64,000 nt of DNA from contig NZ_AGTS01000090.1 of the NCBI RefSeq assembly GCF_000238595.1, positions 40,192-104,191 on the forward strand, written 5' to 3'. The translations under genes were made by a program, and so were the position numbers. The notes under the pieces were generated by a model. It saw nothing but the letters and a program-made list of their open reading frames with translations, ran no database searches and was not told the origin of the DNA. Shown in pieces: positions 39,860 through 49,212 of the stretch (positions within the stretch are counted from its first letter, which is position 1; every line of letters begins with the position of its first letter). This stretch comes from Acidovorax sp. NO-1 (GTDB taxonomy: Bacteria; Pseudomonadota; Gammaproteobacteria; Burkholderiales; Burkholderiaceae_C).

Positions 39860-42331
39860 ATGCTGAACCTTGCCGAATACCGTCAGCGGCCCGCCTTGCT
39901 GGCCGACTGGCTGCCATGGGCCGGACTGGTGGCACCGGGCGTCGTGCTGAACAAGGACGGCAGTTTCCAGCGCACGGCGCGCTTTCGTGGCCCCGACCTC
40001 GACAGCGCCACGCAGGGCGAACTGATCGCCACCTCGGCGCGGCTCAATAACGCGCTGCGGCGGTTGGGCTCTGGCTGGGCGCTGTTCGTAGAGGCCGAGC
40101 GGCGGCCTGCTGCTGACTATCCGCATTCCGAGTTCCCCGAGCCGCTGTCCTGGCTGGTGGACGAGGAGCGCCGCGCCGCCTTCGAAGACTCGGGCAACCA
40201 CTACGAGAGCAGCTACCACCTGACACTGGTGTATCTGCCACCCGAGGAATCGCGTGCCCGTGCCGCCGGTCTGCTGTACGAGAACCGTCCGGCCGAGGGC
40301 GTGGACTGGCGCGAACGCCTTGCCGCCTTCACTGCTGAAACTGATCGCATCTTCGACCTGCTCGATGACGTGATGCCGGAGATCGCATGGCTGGATGACG
40401 GCCAGACGCTGACCTACATGCATTCGACCATCTCGACGCGGCGCTACCGCGTGGGCGTGCCCGAGGTGCCGTTCCATATCGACGCGCTGCTGACCGATTC
40501 CGCGCTCATCGGCGGCCTGGCGCCGATGCTGGGCGACCAGCACCTGCGCGTGGCCACGGTGCGGGGGTTCCCGACCGCGACCTGGCCGGGGATTCTGGAC
40601 GACCTCAACCGCCTCGGCTTTGGCTACCGCTGGAGTACGCGCTTTCTCTGCTTGGACAAAGCCGATGCGGAAAAAGAACTTGTCCGCCTGCGCCGCCAAT
40701 GGTTTGCCAAGCGCAAGAACGTGGTGGCGCTGCTGCGTGAAACCATCTTCCAGCAGGAAAGCCCGCTGGTCGACACTGACGCCAGCAACAAGGCGGCCGA
40801 CGCCGATACCGCCTTGCAGGAGCTGGGCGGCGATCAAGTCGCCTTCGGCTACCTCACCGCCACGGTGACGGTGCTCGATGCCGACCCGGCCTTGGCCAAC
40901 GAGAAGCTGCGCATGGTGGAGCGCGTCATCCAGGGCCGGGGCTTCGTGACCATTCCCGAAACGCTCAATGCCGTGGATGCGTGGCTGTCCTCGATCCCTG
41001 GCAACGCCTACGCCAATGTCCGCCAGCCCATTGTCTCGACGCTGAACCTGGCGCACATGATGCCGGTGTCCGCCGTGTGGGCGGGCCAGGAACGCAACCG
41101 CCATCTGGACGGCCCGCCCCTGATCGTTACCCGCACCGACGGATCGACGCCTTTTCGCCTGGTCACGCACATCGGCGACGTGGGCAACACGTTGGTCGTG
41201 GGGCCGATCGGCATGGGCAAGTCGGTGCTGCTGGCGGCGATGGCCTTGCAATTCCGCCGTTACCCCGGCTCGCGCATCTTCGCCTTCGACATGGGCCGCT
41301 CGATCCGCGCCACCATCTTGGGCCTGGGTGGCGAGCATTACGACCTGGGGCCGGATGGCGGCATCGCGTTCCAACCGCTGGCCCGGATCGACCGCGAAGG
41401 CTGGCGCACGTGGGCTGCCGAGTGGATCGAAGGGCGGCTGGTACACGAAGGCGTGGCGGTCGGACCGCCCGAACGCGAAGCGGTCTGGTCTGCCCTCGGC
41501 AGTCTGGCCGGAGCGCCCCTTGAGCAGCGCACGATGACCGGCCTGTCGGTGCTGCTGCAATCGAATGCGCTGCGCCAGGCACTCGCGCCCTACGTGCTCG
41601 GCGGCGCCCACGGCAAGCTGCTGGACGCCGACCTCGACCGGCTGGGCAGTGCCGACGTGCAGGCTTTCGAGATGGAGGAACTGATGGGCAGCCGTGCCGC
41701 AGTGATGGCCGTGCTGCGCTACCTGTTCGCGCGCTTCGAGGAACGGCTGGATGGGGCGCCAACGCTGCTGATCCTCGACGAGTCCTGGCTGTTCCTCGAT
41801 GACCCGGTGTTCGCCGCTCGCATCCGCCAGTGGCTCAAGACGCTGCGCAAGAAGAACGTCTCCATCATCTTCGCCACGCAGTCGCTCGCGGACGTGAAGG
41901 ACTCGGCCATCGCGCCAGCCATTATCGAGAGCTGCGCCAGCCGCATCTTCCTGCCGAACCCGCAGGCGGCCGAGCCGCAGATCCGCACGATCTACGAAGG
42001 CTTCGGCCTCAACAGGCGGCAGATCGAAATCATCTCCACCGCGCAGCCCAAGCGCGACTACTACTACCAATCCCGTCTTGGCAACCGGCTGTTCGACCTC
42101 GACTTGGGGCCGGCCATGCTCGCCTTCGCGGGTGCGTCCATGCCGCAGGACCAGCGCGCCATCGATGAGGTTCTTGGCCGCGTGCTGCCGCAGGCTGGCG
42201 TGTCCGGCTTCGCCGGTGCATGGCTGCGCCATCGCGGCCTTGATTGGGCGGCCGACCTGCTGTCCTCGTTCCCCGGCCTCGCGCCAGTTCCCTCTCGTTT
42301 CACTGATCCCCTACAGGAGAACCTGCCATGA
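39860..42331 (+). CDS. trbE: Conjugal transfer ATPase TrbE (VirB4)
   Basis: This 823-residue VirB4-type ATPase has Walker A VVGPIGMGKSVLLAAMALQF and Walker B TLLILDESWLFLDDPVFAA, followed by KKNVSIIFATQSLADVKDS. It is the largest energising subunit of the mating-pair channel. The length is normal for the family. The stop overlaps trbJ by 4 bp. Confidence 0.95.
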   Translation: MLNLAEYRQRPALLADWLPWAGLVAPGVVLNKDGSFQRTARFRGPDLDSATQGELIATSARLNNALRRLGSGWALFVEAERRPAADYPHSEFPEPLSWLVDEERRAAFEDSGNHYESSYHLTLVYLPPEESRARAAGLLYENRPAEGVDWRERLAAFTAETDRIFDLLDDVMPEIAWLDDGQTLTYMHSTISTRRYRVGVPEVPFHIDALLTDSALIGGLAPMLGDQHLRVATVRGFPTATWPGILDDLNRLGFGYRWSTRFLCLDKADAEKELVRLRRQWFAKRKNVVALLRETIFQQESPLVDTDASNKAADADTALQELGGDQVAFGYLTATVTVLDADPALANEKLRMVERVIQGRGFVTIPETLNAVDAWLSSIPGNAYANVRQPIVSTLNLAHMMPVSAVWAGQERNRHLDGPPLIVTRTDGSTPFRLVTHIGDVGNTLVVGPIGMGKSVLLAAMALQFRRYPGSRIFAFDMGRSIRATILGLGGEHYDLGPDGGIAFQPLARIDREGWRTWAAEWIEGRLVHEGVAVGPPEREAVWSALGSLAGAPLEQRTMTGLSVLLQSNALRQALAPYVLGGAHGKLLDADLDRLGSADVQAFEMEELMGSRAAVMAVLRYLFARFEERLDGAPTLLILDESWLFLDDPVFAARIRQWLKTLRKKNVSIIFATQSLADVKDSAIAPAIIESCASRIFLPNPQAAEPQIRTIYEGFGLNRRQIEIISTAQPKRDYYYQSRLGNRLFDLDLGPAMLAFAGASMPQDQRAIDEVLGRVLPQAGVSGFAGAWLRHRGLDWAADLLSSFPGLAPVPSRFTDPLQENLP

Positions 42332-43083
42332 AGCTTCATGCCCCCAAACTCGCTGCCCTGGCCATGGCTTGCACGCTGGCCTTCGGCGCTGTGCAGCCTG
42401 CCCATGCCTTCCTCGGCGGTGGCCGGATCGTGTTTGATCCCACCAACTATGTCCAAAACACGCTGACCGCTGTGCGCACGCTGGAGCAGATCAACAACCA
42501 AGTCCGGCAGTTGCAGAACGAGGCGCAGATGCTCATCAACCAGGCGCGCAACCTGGCGAGCCTGCCGTTCAACGTGGTCAGCCAGCTGCGCAGCAATCTG
42601 GCGACCACCCAAAGGCTGATCGCCCAGGCCAGGGGCCTGGCCTACGACGTGGCGAACCTCGATCGGGAGTTCGCGCGCCTGTACCCCGAGCAGTACGCAG
42701 CCACCGTGAGTGGCGACCAGATGTACCGCGATACGCAGGAGCGCTGGAAGAACACCCTCAACGGCCTGCAGACCACCATGCAGATGCAGGCCCAGGCTTC
42801 GCAGAACCTGGGCGAAGACGAAAGCGTGCTGGCCGATCTGGTGGGCCAGAGCCAGTCGGCGGTTGGCGCGCTGCAGGCGATGCAGGCCATGAACCAGTTG
42901 CTGGCCTTGCAGGCCAAGCAATCGATCCAGTCGCAGCGCCTTCAGATCACGCAGGACCGCGCCGCCTCGCTGGAACTGGCGCGGCAGGCGGCTGCTACCG
43001 AGCGCGGGCGCGAAGTGACGCGGCGCTTCCTGGGTAGCGGCACGCCGTACACGCCCCAGACCGTGAACTTCTACGGCAACTGA
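42328..43083 (+). CDS. trbJ: Conjugal transfer protein TrbJ (VirB5)
   Basis: This 251-residue exported protein has a signal peptide (APKLAALAMACTLAFGAVQP, cleavage AHA-F). An extended coiled coil contains LEQINNQVRQLQNEAQMLIN. VirB5/TrbJ proteins sit at the pilus tip or periplasmic channel. In IncP plasmids trbJ precedes the exclusion gene trbK; here no trbK follows, its role being probably taken by eexN. Confidence 0.92.
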   Translation: MKLHAPKLAALAMACTLAFGAVQPAHAFLGGGRIVFDPTNYVQNTLTAVRTLEQINNQVRQLQNEAQMLINQARNLASLPFNVVSQLRSNLATTQRLIAQARGLAYDVANLDREFARLYPEQYAATVSGDQMYRDTQERWKNTLNGLQTTMQMQAQASQNLGEDESVLADLVGQSQSAVGALQAMQAMNQLLALQAKQSIQSQRLQITQDRAASLELARQAAATERGREVTRRFLGSGTPYTPQTVNFYGN

Positions 43084-43092
43084 CGCGCCGCC

Positions 43093-44457
43093 ATGAACGA
43101 CGTGACGGTCATCGACCGCTTCCTCGACACGTTCTCGCGCTACATCGACTCGGGTTTCGGGTTGCTGCACGGCGAGGTGGCGTTCCTGACCGCCACGCTG
43201 ATCGTCATCGACATGACCATCGCGGGCCTGTTCTGGGCGATGGGGCATGCCACGGGTCAGGGCGAGGACGTGATCGCCAAGCTGATCCGCAAGGTGCTCT
43301 ACGTGGGCGCCTTCGCCTACATCATCGGCAACTTCAACACGCTGGCGGGGATCGTGTTCCGGTCCTTCGCTGGCCTGGGTCTACAAGCCAGCGGCTCCGG
43401 CCTGAGCATGGGCAGCTTTCTGCAACCGGGGCGGTTGGCGAAGACGGGCATCGATGCCGCAGCGCCGATCCTCACGCAGATCGGCGAGATGGCCGGCTTC
43501 CCCGAGGTGTTCGCCCATATCGCGCCTATCGTGGTGCTGTTCATCGCCTGGCTGATCGTCATCCTGTGCTTCTTCGTGCTGGCGGTGCAGCTCTTCGTGA
43601 CACTGATCGAGTTCAAGCTGACCACGCTGGCGGGCTTCGTGCTGGTGCCGTTCGCGCTCTGGAACAAGACCGCGTTCCTGGCCGAGAAGGTGCTGGGCAA
43701 CGTGGTGGCCTCGGGCATCAAGGTCCTGGTGCTGGCGGTGATCGTAGGCATTGGCACGGGGCTGTTCGCCGAGTTCACGGTGCACCCCGCCGAGCCGTCC
43801 ATCGACCATGCGCTGGTCGTGATGCTGGCCTCGCTCGCGCTGCTGGCGCTGGGCATCTTCGGGCCAGGGATCGCCACGGGGCTGGTGTCGGGGGCGCCGC
43901 AGTTGGGCGCGGGTGCAATGGCCGGCGCGGCACTGGGCGCGGCGGGTGCAGGTGTCGCCGTGGGCGCTGCCGCCATGAGCGCGGGCAGAGCGGTAGCTGC
44001 TGGGGCGCGCATGGCGCCGGCGGCCGCCACGTTGGCCGGCAGTGGCGCACGTGCAGCCACGGCGGCGGCCAGCGGCGCCAAGTCGGCATTCCAGGCCGGC
44101 TCCGCCGCTGCGGGTGGCGGGGTCAGGGGCGCAATGGTCGGCATGGGCAACGTCGCCAAGTCTGGAGCGCAGGCCGCCGGGCGGCGCGTCGCGTCCGGCG
44201 CTTCCGCCGCTGCACAAAAGATGACCACCGCCTTCAGTGCCGGATGGGACGGTACTAGCGCCGACACGGGCACCGCTGGCGGGGCTGCACCCGCTGGCGC
44301 TGCCGACATGAACAAGCAGGAGCAACCCGCCTGGGCCAAGCGCCTGCACCGCAGGCAGCAGCTCACCCACGCTGCGACGACCGCCGCGCACACGCTGCGC
44401 GGGGGCGATGGCGGCGGTTCGGGGCAAGGCCCGAGCCTGCGTGATTCCGATTCTTGA
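43093..44457 (+). CDS. trbL: Conjugal transfer membrane protein TrbL (VirB6)
   Basis: This 454-residue protein has five or more membrane helices in the first 290 residues. Among them are FLTATLIVIDMTIAGLFWAM and IVVLFIAWLIVILCFFVLAV. A long Ala/Gly-rich low-complexity tail follows, ending in a charged C-terminus. This is the TrbL layout, the inner-membrane channel component. It is 9 bp after trbJ. Confidence 0.92.
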   Translation: MNDVTVIDRFLDTFSRYIDSGFGLLHGEVAFLTATLIVIDMTIAGLFWAMGHATGQGEDVIAKLIRKVLYVGAFAYIIGNFNTLAGIVFRSFAGLGLQASGSGLSMGSFLQPGRLAKTGIDAAAPILTQIGEMAGFPEVFAHIAPIVVLFIAWLIVILCFFVLAVQLFVTLIEFKLTTLAGFVLVPFALWNKTAFLAEKVLGNVVASGIKVLVLAVIVGIGTGLFAEFTVHPAEPSIDHALVVMLASLALLALGIFGPGIATGLVSGAPQLGAGAMAGAALGAAGAGVAVGAAAMSAGRAVAAGARMAPAAATLAGSGARAATAAASGAKSAFQAGSAAAGGGVRGAMVGMGNVAKSGAQAAGRRVASGASAAAQKMTTAFSAGWDGTSADTGTAGGAAPAGAADMNKQEQPAWAKRLHRRQQLTHAATTAAHTLRGGDGGGSGQGPSLRDSDS

Positions 44458-44475
44458 TCTTCAAGGAGAACTCCC

Positions 44476-45180
44476 ATGCGATTCAAACGACCGCAGGTGC
44501 GCTATGCCGACACGCCGCAGCCTGCCACGCCGTACCAAGCCGCCGGCCAGGTCTGGGACGAGCGCATCGGCTCGCCGCGTGTGCAGGCCAGGAACTGGCG
44601 GCTGATGGCCTTCGGTTGCCTGCTGCTGGCGCTGCTGATGGCCGGCGGGCTGCTGTGGCGCTCGGCACAGTCCATCGTTACGCCCTACGTCATCGAGGTG
44701 GACAACGCGGGCCAGGTGCGCGCCGTCGGCGAAGCCGCCACGCCGTACCGGCCCAGCGATGCGCAGATCGCGTACCACCTGGGCCGCTTCATTGGCCTGG
44801 TGCGCTCGCTGTCCATAGACCCCATCGTCGTGCGGCAGAGCTGGCTGGATGCCTACGACTACGCCACGGACAAGGGCGCCGTGGTGCTCAACGAGTACGC
44901 GCGGGTCAATGACCCGTTCGCGCGCATCGGCAAGGAGTCGGTGACGGTGCAGATCACGAGCGTGACCCGCGCGAGCGACACGTCGTTCAACGTGCGCTGG
45001 ACGGAGACGCGCTTCGTCAACGGCGCGCTGGACCGCACCGAACGGTGGAATGCCGTGATGTCCATCGTGCAACAGACGCCGCGCACCGAACAGCGCCTGC
45101 GCAAGAACCCCCTGGGCATCTACGTCAACGGGTTGTCGTGGAGCCGCGAACTGGAAGGAAACGAAGGAGCAAAGCCATGA
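44476..45180 (+). CDS. trbF: Conjugal transfer protein TrbF (VirB8)
   Basis: This 234-residue VirB8-type assembly factor has a short cytoplasmic segment, one membrane helix (LMAFGCLLLALLMAGGLLW) and a periplasmic NTF2-like domain with VTRASDTSFNVRWTETRFVN. It nucleates the periplasmic complex with TrbG and TrbI. The stop overlaps trbG by 4 bp. Confidence 0.93.
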   Translation: MRFKRPQVRYADTPQPATPYQAAGQVWDERIGSPRVQARNWRLMAFGCLLLALLMAGGLLWRSAQSIVTPYVIEVDNAGQVRAVGEAATPYRPSDAQIAYHLGRFIGLVRSLSIDPIVVRQSWLDAYDYATDKGAVVLNEYARVNDPFARIGKESVTVQITSVTRASDTSFNVRWTETRFVNGALDRTERWNAVMSIVQQTPRTEQRLRKNPLGIYVNGLSWSRELEGNEGAKP

Positions 45181-46190
45181 ATGCAGTTTTCCGTAAATCC
45201 GTATTGCCGGTGATCCTGCTGGCATCGGCTGTCCTGTTCGTGGGCTGCGCCACACAGGGCAAGCCGCCGCCGGTGATCGCTCTCGATGAGCCTGTGCAGG
45301 CGCAGCCGCTGCCGGAGCCGCCCGCGCCGGTAGAGGTGGTCACGGTGCCCGAGCCGCTGGCCCTGCCGGCGCAGTTGAAGCCGTTGTCCAAGGTGGATGC
45401 GGCCCCGGCCGTGCCGGAGCCGGCTGACGAGAAGGTGCGCGTCTCGCGCGCCAATGCCGAGGCGCGCGTCGCGCCGACGCGCGAGGGCTACGTGAACGCG
45501 ATCCAGGTCTGGCCCTACAGCGACGGCGCGCTGTACCAAGTCTATGCGGCCGTGGGCCGCGTGACGGTAGTGTCGCTGCAACCGGGCGAGGAACTGGTCA
45601 CAATGGCGGCGGGTGACACGGTGCGCTGGATCGTGGGGGATACGTCCAGCGGCAGCGGCGATGCGCTACGCGTCAACGTGATGGTCAAGCCGATCCGCTC
45701 CGGCCTCAAGACCAATCTGGTCATCACGACCAGCCGGCGCACCTACCTGCTGGAGCTGACCTCGACAGAGAAGGCGTGGATGGCGTCTGTGTCCTGGGAG
45801 TATCCGAAGGACAAGATGCTGGCGCTCCAGCGCCAGGCGCAGGCGGCCAGTGCCGCCGCGCCCGTCGATACCGGCTTGTCGCTGGAGAAGATCCGCTTCC
45901 GCTACGCGGTGTCGGGCAGCAATCCGCCGTGGAAACCACTGCGGGCCTTCGACGATGGCGAGAAGGTCTATATCCAGTTCCCCGCTGGCATCGCCCAAGG
46001 CGAACTGCCGCCGCTGTTCGTGATCGGCGCACAAGGCGACGGGCAGCTGGTGAACTACCGTTTTCGCTCGCCGTACTACATCGTGGATCGGCTGTTCGGC
46101 GCGGCCGAACTGCGCCTGGGCGGTGACAAGGGCGACGTGGTGCGGATCGAGCGCACGGATGGCGTAGTGGGCGTGACGCGGAGGAACTGA
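45177..46190 (+). CDS. trbG: Conjugal transfer protein TrbG (VirB9)
   Basis: This 337-residue VirB9-like protein has a lipoprotein-type leader (VLPVILLASAVLFVGCATQG, Cys in VGC), a Pro-rich linker and the VirB9 beta-domain. It ends in VIGAQGDGQLVNYRFRSPYY and VVRIERT. It forms the outer-membrane core with TrbI. The ATG at 45177 was chosen over longer frames because of the 4-bp overlap with trbF. Confidence 0.93.
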   Translation: MNAVFRKSVLPVILLASAVLFVGCATQGKPPPVIALDEPVQAQPLPEPPAPVEVVTVPEPLALPAQLKPLSKVDAAPAVPEPADEKVRVSRANAEARVAPTREGYVNAIQVWPYSDGALYQVYAAVGRVTVVSLQPGEELVTMAAGDTVRWIVGDTSSGSGDALRVNVMVKPIRSGLKTNLVITTSRRTYLLELTSTEKAWMASVSWEYPKDKMLALQRQAQAASAAAPVDTGLSLEKIRFRYAVSGSNPPWKPLRAFDDGEKVYIQFPAGIAQGELPPLFVIGAQGDGQLVNYRFRSPYYIVDRLFGAAELRLGGDKGDVVRIERTDGVVGVTRRN

Positions 46191-46192
46191 TC

Positions 46193-47455
46193 ATGAGCCA
46201 GGACGACACCTCCGGCCTTGCCGCGCCCTCGGCGGGCAAGGTCGCGCCCGAGGCGGTGGCGCTGCGCGCGCAGCCGCGCCCGATCACGCGTCTGAACCGG
46301 CGCACGCTGGCCATCCTTGCCGGCGGCCTGTCGGCCGCTGTGCTTGGCGCCACGATCTGGTCATTGCAGCCGCACCGGCGCGGCGCGGGCGAGCAGACCG
46401 AGCTTTACAACGTGGATCGCGTCTCGAAGTCCGAAGGGCTGGACGGCTTGCCCGCCGACTACTCGAAACTGCCTGCGAAGGTGCCGGAGCTGGGGCCTCC
46501 GCTGCCGGGCGATCTCGGGCCGGCCATCGTGCAATCACAGCAGCCGGTGACGCCAGCCTATGCACCGCCGGGCCACGACCCGGCCGACGCTCTGCGCAAG
46601 GAGGCCGATGCGGCTGCGGGTTCGTCGGTGTTCTTCCGCTCGGGCGGACAGAAAGCCGCTGCGCCCGTGCAGGCCGCCACGGCAGGCCCGGCATCCGCCT
46701 TGGCGGCCTTCGATCCGCTCGCCGCTGGACCGGCCTCGACGGCGGCCCAGCCCACGGACCCGACTGCCGCGCAGAACCGGCAGGACCAGAAAGAGGCGTT
46801 CCTGAAAGGCGGCTCTACGGAAACCTGGAATTCCGGGAATCTGCAAATGCCGTCCTCGCCGTACCAGGTGATGGCCGGAACGGTGATCGCGGGCGCGCTG
46901 ATGACGGGCATCAAGTCCGACCTGCCGGGCGATGTGATCGCCACGGTGACGGAGCCGGTCTATGACTCGGCCACAGGCAAATTCCTGCTGATCCCGCAGG
47001 GGGCTCGCATCCTGGGCCGCTACAACAGCCAGGTGAGCTACGGGCAGAGCCGGGTTCAAGTCGTGTGGAAACGGATCATCCTGCCTGACACGTCCTCGCT
47101 GACGCTCGACAACCTCGTGGGCACCGATCCTGCCGGCTACGCCGGGCTGGAGGATGGTGTGGACTGGCATTGGGGTCGTATCTTTGCGGGCGCGGTGCTG
47201 ACGACGCTCCTGGGCGTCGGTGCCGAGCTGGCTGCGCCGGAGAACCGGCAGGATGGCAACCGCATCGTGATTGCCGGGCGCGACAGCGCACAGGACAGCA
47301 TCAACCAGATCGGACAGGAGATCACCCGACGCAACATGAACATCCAGCCGACGCTGACCGAGCGGCCAGGCCTGCCGGTGCGGATCATCGTGAACCGCGA
47401 TCTGGTGCTGCGCCCGTACCAGCCTTTGTTCTTCAACCGGGGGGCAATACGATGA
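46193..47455 (+). CDS. trbI: Conjugal transfer protein TrbI (VirB10)
   Basis: This 420-residue VirB10-type protein has an N-terminal cytoplasmic tail, a membrane helix (TLAILAGGLSAAVLGATIW) and a Pro/Ala-rich periplasmic stretch. Its C-terminal TrbI domain shows YQVMAGTVIAGALMTGIKSD, TGKFLLIPQGARILGRY and VRIIVNRDLVLRPY. It spans both membranes and senses energy for channel opening. It overlaps the next gene by 4 bp. Confidence 0.94.
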   Translation: MSQDDTSGLAAPSAGKVAPEAVALRAQPRPITRLNRRTLAILAGGLSAAVLGATIWSLQPHRRGAGEQTELYNVDRVSKSEGLDGLPADYSKLPAKVPELGPPLPGDLGPAIVQSQQPVTPAYAPPGHDPADALRKEADAAAGSSVFFRSGGQKAAAPVQAATAGPASALAAFDPLAAGPASTAAQPTDPTAAQNRQDQKEAFLKGGSTETWNSGNLQMPSSPYQVMAGTVIAGALMTGIKSDLPGDVIATVTEPVYDSATGKFLLIPQGARILGRYNSQVSYGQSRVQVVWKRIILPDTSSLTLDNLVGTDPAGYAGLEDGVDWHWGRIFAGAVLTTLLGVGAELAAPENRQDGNRIVIAGRDSAQDSINQIGQEITRRNMNIQPTLTERPGLPVRIIVNRDLVLRPYQPLFFNRGAIR

Positions 47456-47697
47456 GCACTGCCAGGAAGCTGCGCCTGGGGCCGCTGCCCCGCCAAGAGG
47501 TCACGAAGCTGACCTTCGCCTGCCCGGTCGGCCTCAAGAACGACCTCGACCGCTACGCCGCACTGCACGCGCAGGCGTATGGCGAGGCGGTGGACGCGGC
47601 CACACTGATTCCTCACATGCTGGAGGCGTTCATGGCAGGGGATCGAGGATTCAGAAAACGAACGACGGCCAAGACCGCACCGCCGAAACAGCCCTGA
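47452..47697 (+). CDS. DUF2274 family protein, last gene of the trb operon
   Basis: This small protein has 81 residues: LGPLPRQEVTKLTFACPVGL, KNDLDRYAALHAQAYGE and LIPHMLEAFMAGDRGF. It matches the DUF2274 proteins that follow trbI in Tn4371-like elements. A resemblance to ribbon-helix-helix proteins is possible. Function unknown. It is followed by a strong hairpin that probably ends the operon. Confidence 0.82.
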   Translation: MSTARKLRLGPLPRQEVTKLTFACPVGLKNDLDRYAALHAQAYGEAVDAATLIPHMLEAFMAGDRGFRKRTTAKTAPPKQP

Positions 47698-47719
47698 TGA
47701 CCCGGCCCTCGGACCCGAC

Positions 47720-47747
47720 GAAAGCGCAGCCCACGGGCTGCGCTTTC
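47720..47747 (+). terminator. Hairpin terminator of the trb operon
   Basis: GAAAGCGCAGCC-CACG-GGCTGCGCTTTC is a perfect 12-bp stem with a 4-nt loop, 23 bp after the last transfer gene. It is followed by only a weak T content. Confidence 0.75.
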
Positions 47748-47960
47748 GCTTGTGGACGTGGATGTCGGCAGGCCGGAACTACGATGACGATGCGATCTTG
47801 CCCGCTGCGATGCCCCTGCGTTTGCCACCGCAAGGCGCCCATGTGGCACCTAGCTCAAAAGGAGGCAAGAGCACACGGCGGCCAGTATCTGATCTAACCT
47901 ATTGACCCATAAGACTTTTTGCGCCGCTACAAGTCTGCATCAAAGGCTTGACGACGGACA

Positions 47961-47968
47961 TTTTTCGT
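47961..47968. other. Candidate right attachment core of the ICE (TTTTTCGT)
   Basis: TTTTTCGT fits the 8-bp core I recall for Tn4371-family integration sites (TTTTTYRT). It lies 264 bp past the last transfer gene and just before the first gene of chromosomal type, where attR is expected. The partner attL would lie outside the window. The match is short and could be chance. Confidence 0.4.
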
Positions 47969-47973
47969 TTCAG

Positions 47974-48567
47974 ATGCCCGGCACAGCCCCGACGCTACAT
48001 TGCGGGGGCATCACTTCCGACCCCCTGCCCATGATCCTGCGTCAGAAGTCCGCACTGGACGGCTTCACCTGCGAGTTTCTGGATGACACCCGCAGCCAGG
48101 TGCTGGGTCGGTTCAGCTACGCGTGGTTCTCGCAGGCCAAAAATACCCGATTGCGCGTCTACAGCGCCGAAGATGCTGCCAAAGGCGACATTCAGATGCA
48201 CCTGAACGGCAGCGCCTGGAGGGTGCGGCACCTGTATCTGAACCGCGGGCACCTCGGCAACATCCGCTACACACTCGAAACAGCCGACGAGACCGTCCAC
48301 GCGCAGGTGGATGTGCTGGGCAATAGCGCGGGGCAACGGTTGCCGCGCATCCTGATGACGCAGCCCATACAGGCCGAGGTCGGTACCTCCTCGGGCTGGA
48401 TCAAAAGGAACTTCCCGGTCACGGAAAGCGGCACGCGAAGGCCCCTGGGCTGCATCCGCGAGCCTTCGGCCATCACCTTCAAACGCGAATTGCTGATCGA
48501 ACTGCCCGGCGTTGAGCCGCCGGTGGCCGCGTTCTTGTCGGCGGTGGCGCTCATCGTGCGCTACTGA
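47974..48567 (+). CDS. Hypothetical protein next to the ICE junction
   Basis: The product has 197 residues from the ATG at 47974. A longer frame begins with a TTG at 47902 and crosses the candidate att core. I do not recognise the family. The sequence looks like a soluble beta-rich protein (FTCEFLDDTRSQVLGRFSYA, WRVRHLYLNRGHLGNIRY) with a hydrophobic C-terminal end (VAAFLSAVALIVRY), recalling tubby/scramblase-like folds. If the ICE inserted at 47961, the natural 5' end may have been altered. Confidence 0.55.
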   Translation: MPGTAPTLHCGGITSDPLPMILRQKSALDGFTCEFLDDTRSQVLGRFSYAWFSQAKNTRLRVYSAEDAAKGDIQMHLNGSAWRVRHLYLNRGHLGNIRYTLETADETVHAQVDVLGNSAGQRLPRILMTQPIQAEVGTSSGWIKRNFPVTESGTRRPLGCIREPSAITFKRELLIELPGVEPPVAAFLSAVALIVRY

Positions 48568-48623
48568 GCAGCGCGGCCTGTAGCCCCCGGCAACGCAGGC
48601 CCCAAGCCTGCTGCGCCGCGGTA

Positions 48624-48950
48624 TCAGGGCTTTGGAAGCGGGGGGGTGTCCGGCAGCAGGCAGGCCTCGGCCACCTGCAGGTTGTTGTCCCGGGCAAAGT
48701 TCAGCACAAAATCCCAGGCCATGGGCTCGTGGTCGCGCAGATCGCGGTTCACCACCACACACTTCACCCCATTGAGCGTGGTGGGAATGCACCAGGGCGA
48801 ATAGCTCAGATGGCTGCCAGGCCTTGCCCCGCCCGGCCGGAAGCTGCTCATCACCCCGGCCAGCCGCTCGGCCCAGTCGCTGGGGCGAAAGGTTTTCCCG
48901 TCGTGGGTGATGCCCTGGATGAAGACTTCTTTGGAGGTGGGGGAAACCAT
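48624..48950 (-). CDS. DUF3579 family protein
   Basis: This 108-residue betaproteobacterial protein has IQGITHDGKTFRPSDWAERL, GVMSSFRPGG, SYSPWCIPTTLNGVKCVVVN and AWDFVLNFARDNNLQVAEAC. It is found divergent from argD in Comamonadaceae, as here. The ATG at 48950 is preferred to an upstream TTG at 48971. Function unknown; position suggests a link to arginine metabolism or its regulation. Confidence 0.88.
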   Translation of the reverse strand: MVSPTSKEVFIQGITHDGKTFRPSDWAERLAGVMSSFRPGGARPGSHLSYSPWCIPTTLNGVKCVVVNRDLRDHEPMAWDFVLNFARDNNLQVAEACLLPDTPPLPKP

Positions 48951-49043
48951 CGGGGATTGGAGTGGTAACAAGAACGTGCAGCCACGTTCTCAAAGCGCCA
49001 GACACAGGATCGCTGCATGCTGCACCGCAGCGCAACATTCTAA

Positions 49044-49057
49044 CTCTTATATAAGAG
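49044..49057. promoter_or_regulatory. Perfect palindrome in the DUF3579-argD promoter region
   Basis: CTCTTATATAAGAG is a perfect 14-bp palindrome, about 156 bp upstream of argD and 94 bp upstream of the DUF3579 gene. Its form suits a GntR-type dimer site. The regulator is not identified. Confidence 0.45.
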
Positions 49058-49212
49058 CTGGCTCCCTAATCCCTTCAGCGGGCTGCACAACCACCGCGCG
49101 ATGGGATTAGCGCCCGCATTGCAGTGATGCGCAATCGTCAACAGCCCCTTCCCTTGCGCCCTCTAGAATCGTGCTTCGCTTTTTTGCCACCGTACCGTCT
49201 GGAGATTTCCGA

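Noticed and set aside
38996..42232. A 1078-codon minus-strand frame opposite trbC-trbE
   Set aside because: It is a shadow of the trb genes; no domain or signal is recognisable in it.
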